A stretch of 64,000 bases of DNA from Hymenopellis radicata (GCA_015501595.1 JADNRX010000075.1:115847-179846); one strand, 5' to 3'. Counted from the stretch's first letter, positions 34,515 to 46,573 are shown. A program made the numbers and translations. The notes: generated by a model not told the origin, from the letters alone.

Positions 34515-36184
34515 AGGCAAGTGTAGTGTACAATTTAGACGAGGGTCGTGGCTGAAGATGTGAGCATATGCGCAATCAAATGGGCTTCTGCTGGGTGGGG
34601 ATGGCGGCGGGTGTACTGCGTACGGTCTACACGCGTCGACGAATATCTCGATCCGGTGAGCGCCGGACGGATTAGATAGCGTAGCCTAGTTGATGCGCGG
34701 TAATCGCTACGGGCGTGCGGGGCCGATGTATATTCGATGATTAAATGCGTCGGGGGCGCAGGAGGGTTAAGCGCCTAGCACGCGCCGTGGTTGTCGTCGA
34801 CCTGCAGCAGGCCTTGAATACATCTGCGATATATCAGAGATGCCACATACTCTCAGAAGGGATCCTCAGCCTTGCACGCGCTGGGATAATGACTTTACTG
34901 GTAACACTGATAGTGTGCACTGTGACTGCCTCGCCGCATGTACGTAGCAGTCAACGCGAACTCTGTTGTCATCTGTTAGGCTTGCCGGTTCACCGCATTA
35001 TCATTGTTTCCATTGTTTCGAGACAGGCATTCTTCTCGGTATTGCGTAGAGATTGCAATGGAAGTAGCATCAAACACTCAGATATATGTATATTTACGCT
35101 GTTCGGAATATACGCGTCCATACTACCGATACCAATGTATTACTACACTACGGTGGAACTTCAAGGGCCGGATGGGCCTCTTATCGTGGAGAATCATACA
35201 TCGATTACAAAACGTCAACTGCCACAAATGTTAGTTCGAAGAACGAAGTCAGTAAACGAAGACAGCGATCACGTAGCAGCGCAGAGATTGCCTTTACAGT
35301 CTCTCCACACCCAATCAGATTATGTCCACCTACGCCGCACTAGGTGAGCATTAACGTCCCAGCAGCTCTCCATGGAGGTAATTGAGCACACACAAACGCG
35401 AGCCAAGAGTAATAAGACATTCATTGAAAAAGCAGATTACTCGTGCTGTCGGTTTCATTCGCGTATCCACGAACCAGAGCGAAAGGATATCAGTCGGATG
35501 CGACGCAAGATGAAAGATAATCAGCGCCAGATGTCGGAAAGCGATAACACATGATGGCGACCGCCTTCATCGAGCTTAGCGAGTTGAACGCAGATGAATG
35601 AACGGACTTGGCCTCCAGGCACGCGTCGAATTATTGGCAAAAAACCAGAAAACATTCATTCAAACACGTAGGAATGAATGAAAGAACACAGCATAGCCCT
35701 GATAGCGCGTAAAGACAAGGACCAGAAGGGCGGTGAAAACGGAAAACACGGAGGCGCGCAGTATCTAGCAATCAAGAAACCGCCAGGAAATGAAAGGCAT
35801 CTGATCCATAGAAGGCCCGAGTGAATGCCGAGTACTGTATCCAGGCAGCGCGTGTAACGATGCACCAGGCAGGGGATTTTTTTTGGGATGTGGGCAAAGG
35901 GCTAGCGCTAAAAGTCACATGATTCATATGGGCTTGACTCGACCATCGCTTTCCTTGTCTTTTGTTTTTGACTCCCACCTTCATTTGCGACCCACGTCGC
36001 TGGACACTGGTTGAAACAGCAGCGCAGCTCACCAAAGTAACTCTTTTTCACCACGCGACAGTGACGAATCCCTACACGAGGCGGGCGTTCTGCGTCCTAT
36101 TCCCACCGAGACCCAATCAACCGTGCGTTTCACACTACAATTATTAGTGGCGCCTATTCGAGTCATCAATACCCTCTACCCACA
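34515..36184. other. Divergent intergenic region between two coiled-coil genes
   Basis: About 1.7 kb. Apart from a weak small-gene candidate (34889-35343), no gene is supported. A T-run at 35879-35884 and AT-rich stretches precede the 36185 gene. Confidence 0.45.
34889..35343 (+). CDS. Candidate small secreted protein (weak)
   Basis: Three exons can be joined by GT-AG introns at 34940-34979 and 35039-35081, giving 123 residues. The N-terminus MTLLVTLIVCTVTASPH looks like a signal peptide with a cleavage site after TAS. The third exon contains VLLHYGGTSRAGWASYRGES and ends RLCPPTPH. Intron phases agree across the joins, which chance rarely gives. There is no recognised family and codon composition is undistinguished, so this may be noise in a long intergenic region. 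Confidence 0.25.
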
Positions 36185-39100
36185 ATGGCCAAACCAAAGA
36201 AGGCGCCAAAGCTCAATAAAACCCAGAATGCATCTAAAAAAGCCCCGAATCCACCGCCATCTCCGCCCCCAGCGCCTGTAGCTCCCACAGCGTCGACACA
36301 ACCATCCCAATCGATGTCTGGCCCCGCCAAGGCGTCTCCCAAACCCCAGCCCACCCTATCTAAGGCTGACCAGGTCCGGGACATTTGGCAGAAATTTTTT
36401 ACATCTTTTTACACCCCAGCCCTTGACCGCTGGATCGCGTCCGACGACGACGACGAAGAACAATTTCGTGCCTCTATCAAGGATGCATGGGCCAGACGCC
36501 TCCAGGAGCAGGGACTCGAGGAGCAGGATTGGTCGGACATTACACCGGCAGAGCAGGTCGCAGTTTACGACGCCTTCTTCGGCGTCGTGTGCGACGAGAA
36601 GGACATAGCTTCTATCGAGGCCAACATGAAAACAGCGCTGCAGCCGCAGTCTCAACTCTCTCCCAAATCTTCTCCGCCTTCATCATCGCCGGCACAGCCT
36701 GTAGCGAGTACATCGTCGCACTCGCTCGTGTCTCCTGCGCCTGCCATGAGTGCATCACTATCATCTTCATCCACATACGCTACTGTGAATCCAGCTTCCT
36801 TCGGCTACGACGCCGAGGACTCGGAAGAGAGCGAATTCGCCTTCTTCGAGGTAAACGCCACCATTTTTCGGAGTAAATTATGATTTAACCTTTTTCAGGC
36901 TATATCCGACGGGGCCATCTCAACGCCCATCTCTCCCTCCTCGCTCTCCTCCAACAATTGGTGGACGAGTGACTCGCTCCAGACCTCTCCGAGCACTTCG
37001 CCCTCATCTAAGCCGGTGTTGGTCGACTTTCCCGTTTCCGCACATCATATGCTCGAAGGTACTGCATGTTCATCCTCTATATCTGGAAATTGCTTCTAAC
37101 AGAAAGATAGATGAACCGCCTGGGGCGTTCCCTGCCTTATGGAAACCCTCGGCAGCAGCTTCTGTTGCTCATGTGCAGACCGACAGTCCTTCTACGCCCC
37201 TGGGCAAGATAACTGAGTGGTTCTCCGCACTAAATCCAACTAGTGTCGAGCCTCCGATTCGTGCACCAGAATGGCCTGATGAAGCGATCTGGGAAAACGG
37301 TCTCAAGAGTCTGAAGGACAACAAGCCATCGAAAGAGAAGTCAAAGGCGGTAGCACCCGACCAAGTAGATTGGTCGATGGCTTGGAAGACCGTACAGGCG
37401 GAAGAGACAGCTTTTACGGCGAAGGAGGAGCCTCAGCCCAAGCAGAAGGCGAAGGCGAAAGGCAAGAAAGACTTGGCACGAACGTCCTCAACCGTGAGCT
37501 CGTTTTTTGTGAAGCTAGGACGCAGCTAACAAAATGTCAGGTCGATGATGCCAAAAATAGGCAGGCTACTGACACGGTCACTTCGAAGCCAGTCTCTTTT
37601 CGCGACCGCAAGTTGTCGGTTACCACCCCCTTCGGTGAACCGTTGAAATCGCAGTCGACGTCTGGTCGGGACAGCAAAGCATCTTTGTCGCAAGCGGAAC
37701 CCAGAACCGTCGGCGGTTGGAAGAAAACTGACACGGCCATCCCCATCCCTGCTCCCAAGCGCCAGGCCTCGCAAGACCCAGACTGGTCAGCTGTTCGCCC
37801 TGAATCGCGGGCGACTCAGCAGGTCGATTGGGCAAGCGCACGAAAGACGATGGAACTGGAGCACGAGCAGGAGCAAGGAAACGCGTACGACTGGTCCGAC
37901 AACGACGAACCTCAGACCCCGATTGTCAACCCTCGTATAACGATGCACCACGCCCATTCGCTATCCCATCTCGAAATTCCTCAGGCCATGTCTGCCTCCA
38001 GCTCCTCCTCGGAATATATTGGTCCTATTCTGTCTGATCCATCAGACTATGGTCTTGCGCTCACGCCTTCGATGATGAAGTCTCCTGACGTCGACAAGAT
38101 GGAGCGCGAGTTTGCGGAGTTCAAGATCATGACGCGCATGCAGCTCATACGCAACTTCCATGAAGAGGCGGTCAAGCGGGAGACCGAGCTCGTCATGGCG
38201 CTGCACAACCAGAGGATCAGCAAGGGTGAGGTCTCGAGGCGAGTTGCCGAGCATACCGTGCATATGGCTACGCTCCAGCGTGACAAGGAGAATGAACGCA
38301 AGCTCAAAGTTGACGAGGAGAGGAAGCGACGCGTCAAAGAGATGGAGCGGCAGGCCTTGGAGAGGCAGAAGTTGGAGATAGAGGCCAGGGAGAGGCAGAT
38401 GAAGGCGGACCAAGCCCTTGCGATGAAGCTTCGGCGAGAGGAGGAGGAAGCCAGGGCAGCGGAACTCAGAGTCAAGGAAGAGGAGTTGCGCCGGAAGGAG
38501 CAATTGTTGAAGGAGCAAGAACAGGAGCTTCGACGTCGCGAGGAGGAAGTGAAGCGACAGCAGGCAGAGGAGCGGGACCTAGAGGCGCGTCGTCGTAGGG
38601 CTGATGAATTGCGACTGCAACGCGAACGCGAAGAGCAGCATCGTCGAGAACAGGAACTCCGCCGGCGACAGGATGAGGATAGGCGCCTCCAGGAGGAGGA
38701 CAGGCGCCGTCAGGAAGAGAGACGCCGCCAGGACGACGAGAAGAGACGTCTAGCGCTCGAGCAGGATCCCGTGCGACGAGCCCAGATTGAAAAAGACGAG
38801 GAGTTGGCTCGTCAACTGGAACGGGAAGGTCGTCAGCTGGAGATGCACAAGCGCCAGCAGGAGATTTTGGAGAAGAAGCGCCAACAACAGGAACGGGAGG
38901 CTAACAACGCTACCGTCCGACCTGCTGATCGCAACCGTTGGCTTCCTGCGTCTACCTCAGCGGACGATAAATCGAAGCGTCAGGTCATCCCGTCGTTCAC
39001 CCCCACTCCCGAGACGAAATCCTCTGCTCCCCCAAGATCAAACGCGACGTCTTTGTGGGCGGTCACGACCTCAGTGCCAGCTCCTCCAAAAATGACGACG

Positions 39101-39751
39101 CGCTCGGTAGACCCCAAAGCTCCTCTAGCCGCCGTCGCAAAGGCTGCAGAAGCTACTACGTCCAAAATCACGCTGGATCAGATGCGCGCGGATCCAGGTC
39201 CTCAGCCTCCCAGGCTATCCCACAAGAGCGTCTCGTCGACTCCTGACAACCGTACGATATGGCATCCTAAACCAGAGTCCAAGCCGGAACCTATGACAAG
39301 GTCGACCCGGATCGAGAAGTCCAAGTCGACTTCGGTCGTTGCGAGGACCAGAACGGTCTCTGATCCTGTTCCTCCCAGTCCAAGGCCAGCAACGAAAGCA
39401 TTGCCTGGGTCGTCGACACCTCCTAGACAGGAGAAGAAGCCGGTCGTCGAGAAGAAACCGAGTGTTCAGAACGAGGAGGGGAAGGGAAAGAAGAAAGTCA
39501 CGGTGGAGGAGGTGCCAGAGACCGACGACGCGGTCGGTGGCGGACTTCCTGCAGATTCGACCGCTCTGATGTTGAGCAACATTGAGCCCGAGTCGCCATC
39601 GCTGGTGGATCGTGAGCTCAAGGAGAACGAGGCGATAGAAAAGGCAAGGCATGTGCGCTGGACGCCACCATCGGAGACTGCCACCTCCACGACTACGAGA
39701 CCGCGGGCAAACAGTACGGCGAAGCAGGCCCAGGGCGGACGAGTGTATTGA
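36185..39751 (+). CDS. Large coiled-coil protein, DUF-like, no known domain
   Basis: Four exons. Exon 1 (MAKPKKAPKLNKTQ...) has a Lys/Pro-rich start and a helical module (ADQVRDIWQKFFTSFYTPAL, DWSDITPAEQVAVYDAFFG). Introns are about 36851-36898, 37060-37110 and 37497-37541. Later exons carry EWFSALNPTS, PDQVDWSMAWKTVQAEE and VDWASARKTMELEHEQEQ, a repeated VDW-S/A-x-x-K-T motif. A charged coiled coil of about 300 residues spans about 38080-38900 (EMERQALERQKLEIEARER, RRQDEDRRLQEEDRRRQEER). The tail is basic and Ser/Pro/Lys-rich, ending QAQGGRVY. Similar in style, not in domains, to the divergent neighbour at 30255-34514. Function unknown. Confidence 0.72.
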
Positions 39752-41056
39752 TCGATTTACTTATTTTTTTCTTGCTGCATCTCTCTCTCTCTTTTGTTAT
39801 CGACATTTGCTATATCGTACGCGCTAGATTCTGTTGATGCTTTGAACTTGCATATTTATGTACCGTTGGGGGATTACATACCGGTAGTTAGAGAGTAATC
39901 GTTGTTGTAATGATATTCACGAATTTCTTGGCCATGAGTGTGAGGAGAGGGTTCGTTTGAGGAGTTGGGGCGTGGACGCGCGTTTATGAGGAGACGGCTG
40001 CACTGCGGAAGTGAGCCTTTCACGTTGGTGAAGAGTACGAGGAGAAGATAGGGAGCTTGTGACACGGTGGTCGATCAAAATTAGAGTTTTATGTGCAAGC
40101 GGGGAGGGAGGTCGTTTGTGCGACTAGTCAAGGATGAATTAATATTCACTGAACTACACGAGTTAAGTAGTCTCGTTATTGCCGCTATTGACAGATAAGC
40201 GCAATGCGTTTTCAATGCTGCAGTCCGGGGCGAATAACTCTCACAAGAAGAGAAGAAAGACAGAAACGAAGTGCCCTGTGTGTACGGAGACTGGGCGTGT
40301 TGAACACGTTTTTTGTGGCGTCGAACGCAAACGGCTTGGTCTTAGGCCTTGTTCGCGCTTCTAGCAGTATTGATCGATCACTCGGCGTTAAGTTGAAGAC
40401 TGCCCACCACCACTGCACCCTTTCTCTGCAATTGGGCGCTATTATGAGCTTTGCCGAGGAGGCCACGAGCTTCTACTTATCTCACTCTGGCCACTCTCGT
40501 GTTCCGAAGATCTGTTCGCGCATGGGCGATTGCCACATCCACGCGCGCCAGCCATGCTAGGTCTGCTCCATTCCCCGTATTAATGATAGATTCTGTTCAA
40601 CTAACTTGCGTCCTTTTTTTATCAGTGCGACCACTGCAGCCGTGATACAGTATGCTCACTTATCATATGCCTCCATCAGAGATTCCGCGTTTCTGGACCA
40701 GTTTGGATGCTCTCCGAGCAGACTCGCGATTTGTCCAGGCATACAAATATGCTGTACATGTACCAAGTCACTCCCTGTCACTCCTCTATTCTATGGGCCA
40801 TTCTGACACCGCTCCATCAGTATCATTTCTCCTGGTACCTAGCTGCGTCTAAAGCGAACACTGTCGTTTGTATGTCGGATGATGCATAAGACGACTAGTA
40901 CAGGTGCATGTGGTTCCTGGTCGGAAGCACATCTGGAATGGGGATATATATCAAATGGGGGACTAGGACAGTCTTTAAACCCTCGATGGGGGCTTTCTCA
41001 GAGTTTGCTTCATGCCCTCATTACTGCTCGCCTGACAGGTCTGTTTCCTGGTCAAC
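39752..41056. other. Intergenic region upstream of 7TM gene C
   Basis: About 1.3 kb with several short open frames (for example 40204-40560 and 40652-40852), none with a recognised domain or consistent splicing. An ATG at 40444 (MSFAEEATSFYLS) could begin a small peptide but is unsupported. Confidence 0.4.
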
Positions 41057-42597
41057 ATGTTCAGCGCAGGCTTACCACGTATGTGTCACTTGTTCGTTGT
41101 AGCAGAATCTTGGAGAATAATCCTCGTACAGGCGACGAGTCTGTCGTATATAGCGATGGAGACAAGCGCCTTTTCGTCGTCTTTCTGGTTCTCCAACTCT
41201 GTGGTCTAGCTACGCTCGCCGTCATCTTGTCGACTGTTTTGCTTTCACCAACAACGGCGAAGCGACATGTATGTTGGATCAACTGTCAATTCACATGGCT
41301 CATATCCGCCTTGTCCTACTGGTACGTTCTGTATTTATTGACGCGTCTCATATTATTGACTCAACTACGCCCCAGCTTGTTACTTGGACGACCTATCGAT
41401 TGGACACCGCCACATTCACTCTGCTTTGCGCAAGCTGTTCTCATATACTCCGTTCCGACCTTGTCCGTTATCGCGCACCTTTTGGCGACCATGTGAGAAT
41501 CTAATGCTCCTTCAGATCAGCATGCACGACGACTGCATTGATGATACATGTATGTATGCCTCTTGAAACTCGTTGCTTTGAATCCGACGCTGACGCACAT
41601 GATCATGAAGGTCTTTCTCTCTATTCGTTCCATATTATCGGCCTCTGGGTCACCATCGTCTCAAAGATTATCCATTGTCGTATGCTGCCAAGTGTATTTA
41701 CGCGCCATGATGCTCATGATTCTTATAGTTGGCTACCGTCCCTTACATAGCGGCTCTCGGGATGGCTGCAATACCGTTAGCTTTCGGAATCTCTGATCCA
41801 AGCCTTGTCGAACGTCGAGCAAATGACGGCGGTCTGTACTGCGGAATAGGAAACGGCATACCGTACGTACCTTTATTTCTTCTCAAGGTCGAATATCGAA
41901 CATGTAATCCACTTTTAGTGGACGAATATCGTCAATTGTAGTTGCCGTGATCATGATCTGCTGTCTAGGCCTCGAAATAGCAGTCATTGTCGTCCTGCGA
42001 AGGAACTGGGCGGATTTGAGGAAACGACGCAGGAACCATCCCGTGTTATCGCTGTCGATCAGAGTTCTGGCGTTCAGTATTTTCGGCTGCTTGGCTATAG
42101 CGCAAGTACTTCCGTTCATTTGATGCAATCTTCTTTGACGGACTTCCCAGGCTCGCTTTGGCTTTTGCGTTCACTCCATCGCGTGGCGCTATCCCCAATC
42201 TCATCCTTGCGACACGTAAGTGGTTCCTCTGCGCCACGGGCTTTCGCTCACTTTGGTCATTCAGTTCCGTTCATCGCGGCATTAATTTTTGGGACCCAGC
42301 AGGTAAGTTGTCTTTGGGCGGCAGAGTTGTCCTTGATGAATCATTTCAAAGGATATTCTGGACGTTTGGTTAAGCCTGTTATGCTGCCGAAAACCGAAAC
42401 GGAGGCAGCTCTCGATTAGTCAACCTAGTACATCGGTCTCCAGCAGAATCGCGGATTGGGAAGTGGCGACTCCTCGAGGGTATAAGCTGCCCGACCTCTA
42501 TCCAGGCATCTATCCCGACGGCAACGAGAGCCGTGAGCTTGAGCTACCAATGCAGAGCTTGAGATTCTCAACACCCGAAAATCATTCGTACAAATAG
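41057..42597 (+). CDS. 7TM receptor-like membrane protein, copy C
   Basis: Start chosen at ATG 41057: a 22-nt first exon (MFSAGLP) joins through a GTATGT donor at 41079 to exon 2 at 41132. Spliced reading gives TM1 FVVFLVLQLCGLATLAVIL, TM2 with INCQFTWLISALSYCLLL, SLCFAQAVLIYSVPTL into TM3, SACTTTALMIH, then VFLSIRS, TM4 TVPYIAALGMAAIPLAFG, loop ISDPSLVERRANDGGLYCGI, TM5 IVVAVIMICCLGLEIAVIVV, TM6 IRVLAFSIFGCLAIALALAF, TM7 LPFIAALIFGTQQ and a long cytoplasmic tail ending ENHSYK (stop 42595-42597). The TM6 join requires a GC-AG intron, 42102-42150. The TM3 and YC-loop cysteines are conserved with copies A and B. Function unknown, receptor-like by topology. Confidence 0.72.
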
Positions 42598-42715
42598 TAA
42601 TTCAGACGCAAGACTCGATATGTACATTAGGATAGCACGCAGGAATAGACATGATGCGAATGGGGAAGATGTTCCGAGTTCGTCACTTGTTCGTCATAGA
42701 TAATTTCATCGTTCA

Positions 42716-43115
42716 TTACATCGCGCCTTCACTCTTGGAAACAATGTACCTGGGCGGTGTTTAGAGTAAACTTGAAGGCGACCAATAAGGCTTACCAAGC
42801 GTGGATGATGCCTGGAATCCAACCCAAACAGCAAAGTAAGATGTTAATACAGAAGTCTGTGTTAAACATCAGTCAAAGTTTCGTCACATCCTAGCGTAAG
42901 AAGGTGAGTACCTGCGGCGCAACCACGCTCTATCAAGTGCCTATCAGGTGGAGTTCTTCGAAAACTAGTCATTACACGCACTGATGAATACAACGACGAA
43001 AGGCAGGAAGCTGTGAACACGCAGTGAGTGAATTAGACGAGAAGAGAAGACAAAATAGAGCATACATGGCCAAGAAGTAGAGGAAGACATTAGCACTAGA
43101 GGAGGGCCTCGACAT
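42716..43115 (-). CDS. Pmp3/UPF0057 plasma-membrane proteolipid
   Basis: Very small hydrophobic protein cut into five exons. Start ATG 43113-43115 gives MSRPSSSANVFLYFLAIF, then FLPFVVVFISA, HLIERGCAADFCIN, ILLCCLGWIPGIIHAW and YIVSKSEGAM-stop (42716-42718). The two membrane helices and the RGCxxDFxIN...LGxIPGxIHAWY signature are those of the Pmp3/stress-induced hydrophobic peptide family, which modulates membrane potential and cation tolerance. The second intron (GTGTAA donor, about 37-44 bp) is the least certain. An alternative retained ending at NDstop would truncate the protein before the second helix. Confidence 0.85.
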
Positions 43116-43771
43116 GGTTGTTCGGGACGTCGGCTAGAGTGCGGGAGAGGAACGAGGGTGCGACTTAAATGCATTTCATGTTCCGTACCCAGGCCCTTGA
43201 CGTCATCACGCCACGCTGGCATCTCGATCGATGAGATCATCCTTTCCTCCTCTTTCCGCTACTGCGCGCAGCAAATGCGGTACCATCGCCACCTTTCTGG
43301 CCTTGCTTCTCTTTTACTTCTCAATCCTGTGTACCTGCGCAGGAAGATGGTTTCCTTGAGGTTCTTCTCTGCTCCAGCTTTCTTGCGATATGTCTTTTTT
43401 CGACGTTTGAGGCTCTGTGAAATACAGTGTTTGTCAGCTCCGAACACCATTGGAAAATATCGCTCTCTCCTGCATTGCCCGTCTATTCTACTGCTTACCT
43501 ATTACTTGGCGTATCGTGTCTGTCGCAGCCTTGTCATTGCATTACGTCTGTTGCAGGTCTAAGCATTGCAAAGGCCTACTGGCCCGACAATTTGTATTGA
43601 CCATAGGTCAAAGCATTATCTTTTGGCCAGTCTTCGGTCACTCAGTGGCTGCTCCCTGGTCAAAGCCCGCTGGTCCAAGCTTTGTAAAATGTATAAAACA
43701 CTTCGTATTCTGGGGCTTGACAGCAGCAGCAGCCCTCTCTGCTTAACACTCCACATCTCCAACCTCCAACC
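43116..43771. other. Divergent intergenic region
   Basis: 656 bp between Pmp3 (-) and the next + gene; an open frame at 43158-43562 is hydrophobic but without recognised motifs. The right part is promoter. Confidence 0.45.
43692..43698 (+). promoter_or_regulatory. TATA box of hypothetical gene at 43772
   Basis: TATAAAA 80 bp upstream of the ATG; position fits a core promoter. Confidence 0.45.
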
Positions 43772-44491
43772 ATGCGCACCAACGCACCGCTAGCCGCCGG
43801 TCTGCCATGTTCACGCGCAGAGTCACGAAAGCGATGCGACAACGCCAAAATTACCCAGGCGAAGATCAAGTACGCCCGGAAATTACTTGGAGTGTGCGAG
43901 CGCAGTATGAAGGCGACGAGGCGGAACCTGCGAAAGGTGTTGCAAGAGGCTCGCGATGAAGACGTTCCCTCGTGGAATGGCATTCAGGACTCCAGCTCTC
44001 CTTCTGGAGGACGTGATCTCGAGCTCACCAGCCCACCGAGCCCTACGTTATCCGACAGGTCTTATGCCTCTTCGTGGAATGGCATTGAGGATCATCTTTC
44101 TTCCTCGAGCTCCCAGATGGAAACGTCTGACGAGGAGTATGATCCTCGCCATCCCGAGTACATCTTCCCCGTCACCCAACACTCCATTGCAGGACCTGAT
44201 TCTCCTGCTTCCTCAGTCTCGTCTTATTCCTCGATGGCGTCGTGGAACAGCTTGCAGGATGCCGTTCCTTCTGATGAGGCCACTACGAGGCAGGAAGCGG
44301 CGCCTCGCGTCCAGCGAGAAGACATCATTGCAGCTGTCGATCCTGATGGTTTTCACTTTCTCCATTCGTTTGAAGACGAGTCTGCAACGGATTACTCACA
44401 GATGCATACTAGCGCTGAGGCTCATGTCGACGCGGATGGCTTTCACTTCCTGGTTTTCGGGCCCAAGCGCAGAGGGTCTTCTTCTGTCTAA
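43772..44491 (+). CDS. Hypothetical protein with SWNG/SWNS and DxDGFHFL internal repeats
   Basis: Intronless, 239 residues. A basic helical N-terminus (ITQAKIKYARKLLGVCERSM) precedes an acidic Ser-rich region. Short motifs recur: SWNGIQD, SWNGIED and SWNSLQD (three copies, each after a Ser-rich lead), then DPDGFHFL and DADGFHFL near the C-terminus. No transmembrane segment or named domain. Repeated Trp- and Phe-containing short linear motifs in a disordered chain suggest docking sites for one partner (inference). TATA box upstream supports a real gene. Confidence 0.6.
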   Translation: MRTNAPLAAGLPCSRAESRKRCDNAKITQAKIKYARKLLGVCERSMKATRRNLRKVLQEARDEDVPSWNGIQDSSSPSGGRDLELTSPPSPTLSDRSYASSWNGIEDHLSSSSSQMETSDEEYDPRHPEYIFPVTQHSIAGPDSPASSVSSYSSMASWNSLQDAVPSDEATTRQEAAPRVQREDIIAAVDPDGFHFLHSFEDESATDYSQMHTSAEAHVDADGFHFLVFGPKRRGSSSV

Positions 44492-46573
44492 TCTACACGA
44501 TATCTCACAAACACGGACACTGTAAATACGTTCTTTACTCGAAACTTCCATGACTGTACAGTGTACTATGCCGTATGCCCCCCATTTATGCCAACATTTC
44601 TCATGCTAGCCATCCTCTCTTCTTTATACATTCACTTACGCACCTCAAGTATGTTTGGAAGGCGGGCAAGAAGACGCCCGGCGCCTGGATTCTGGGAGAA
44701 TTGCGGGCCTGTCAGAGCCAGTCTCTTCTATTTTCCAACCAAGCCGCCAACAATAACCGCGGAAGGTGACGGCGTACTATCTGATCTATAGATGTTCGCT
44801 TTCGAAGACTGACGACCCACGCGTTGACAGTCTGATCATGATCGTGATATACAGTCAAAAAGCATGAATGGCACGAGGGAGGGGAAAAGGGGATTCACTC
44901 GCTCATGATGAGGCAGGTGAACTGGAAGTGGAAGGTACGCGCCACATAATCAACGCAAATCCCAGACGAACTCCTCAAGAATCCTACATGGATCGCGGCC
45001 CATGAGCTGAGACCTCGATATCAATTGTCGTGATATATCAACACTGAGCCGGGTTCTCAAACAAGCAATATTGACTAGGTGTGAACGCGTTTTACGCGTT
45101 GTTCATCAACGAGATGTGTCTAATCCTCTCTGGGCATGAATTTTCCACATCCATATACGCCTGACCGAAAGGTGAGAACTCCGAGAAGCACTGATGCGCT
45201 GATGATCCCATCGCTCATCAAGAAGTCGCCCAGATTCAAACCGGGAACCGGGGACCAAAATACGGTGCACGCAACCTCCGACTCCGAGGCAGAAAGACCA
45301 CGATGATCTCTGGCCGCTTGCCTATACGCCGCTAGGAACTGCGCGCGCGGTGTGAGATGAACCCGTAGATCGTGTACTAAACTAGTGAGAATTGGGCACG
45401 AAAAGGAGCATGTGCCCTAGCCGGTGCCCACAGTGTGAAAGGAGAACCTTTCAGACATACGTTCCATACCGACGGATGGATGGTTGTGTGCACGGAATAT
45501 TCTGATAATCTGATTTATCTGATTTGGACACTCACATGTCCACAGTTGGAGCAAGCGCAGCGTGTCTCACAACCGACTGGAGATTTCCTGGAGATAGTTG
45601 GAGGCGGGATTAGGCGGTGGAAGGAGTGCTAGCACGAGGATCGGGATATTTGCAGCGTTATCACCGTGTTCTTTAGCATATGCATAGGGCTCACACGAGC
45701 GTCGCAACCGATTGGCGCATTGGACGCTAAAAGAGCTGCGCGACGAGTAGTTGTGAATGTGGAACTAGACGCAAAGGAAATGGGCCAATCGACGAGGTCG
45801 AGGCAAGAAGTACAGGGCGTACGAATACCGATGAGCGACGATACCCCGGCGACCAACAACCCGTTTCGTGTTGGTGCATTTAGACTCCTGTCAGAAATAT
45901 TTTCAAGCTCGGTTGATCTCGTGGAGACATGTCGACCTAGACATGTCAATGTTTCTGTGAACTTGCACTGCCGTGAGAAACTCTGTTTTGCAACGGGAGC
46001 AATAGAGACGTCGACAAGGTTCCAATCGGTTTACTTCCTATCTGTCAATTGAGTATTGAATGTGGATGAACTTACGCTGGTACTTACGATAAATTCGTTC
46101 ACGATGTTACGAGGGGTCCGCTCAAGACCCGTGTTACTTACAGCCGGAATGAACCAATTTCCAGTGACACAAGGCTTGCAGCATGTCTTGAATGTGCGCC
46201 CACGCTCCCGGACATGGTGGAGGAAATATTATGAGAATCATTGGCTGGACCTCGAGGTGATCGGGAGTACGTCTACGAGCGCGCGCAGATCAACTCGTGG
46301 CCGACGTGGAGGGCAAGACCGCTGGCTGGATCCCGGAGGCGGCTGACCGTCGAAGCTTTGGAGACATGGGGAATTGCTTGCGACGGTCGTATTACTGTGT
46401 TCCTGCTTCAGATCTTTGAACTGACGTGAAGACAAGTTGGTCCGGATTTGGAACCTGCCTAATGGAGCCGCTTCCTTTCCAGGGTCCTGAATATTAACTT
46501 GGAATTTCCAAATAGCCGTCTGAGCGGAATATATATACCGTGTCTCCGTCCTCCCATACCGCTCGTCTCTGTC
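44492..46573. other. Long intergenic region
   Basis: About 2.1 kb. The longest candidate (45666-46052, +) contains RVVVNVELDAKEMGQ but has no ATG context, splicing or family match that I can support. No tRNA, repeat array or transposase seen. Confidence 0.45.
46529..46538 (+). promoter_or_regulatory. TATA box of hypothetical gene at 46574
   Basis: An ATATATATA stretch lies about 40 bp upstream of the chosen ATG, supporting transcription start just before 46574. Confidence 0.45.

Noticed and set aside
38042..38518. Leu-rich minus-strand frame
   Set aside because: Antisense shadow of the coiled coil in the 36185-39751 gene.
45230..45260. Possible tRNA B-box-like sequence (minus strand GGTTTGAATCT)
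   Set aside because: No matching A-box or cloverleaf could be drawn around it.
45666..46052. 128-codon + strand open frame
   Set aside because: Slightly protein-like, but no initiation context, splicing, promoter or family support.
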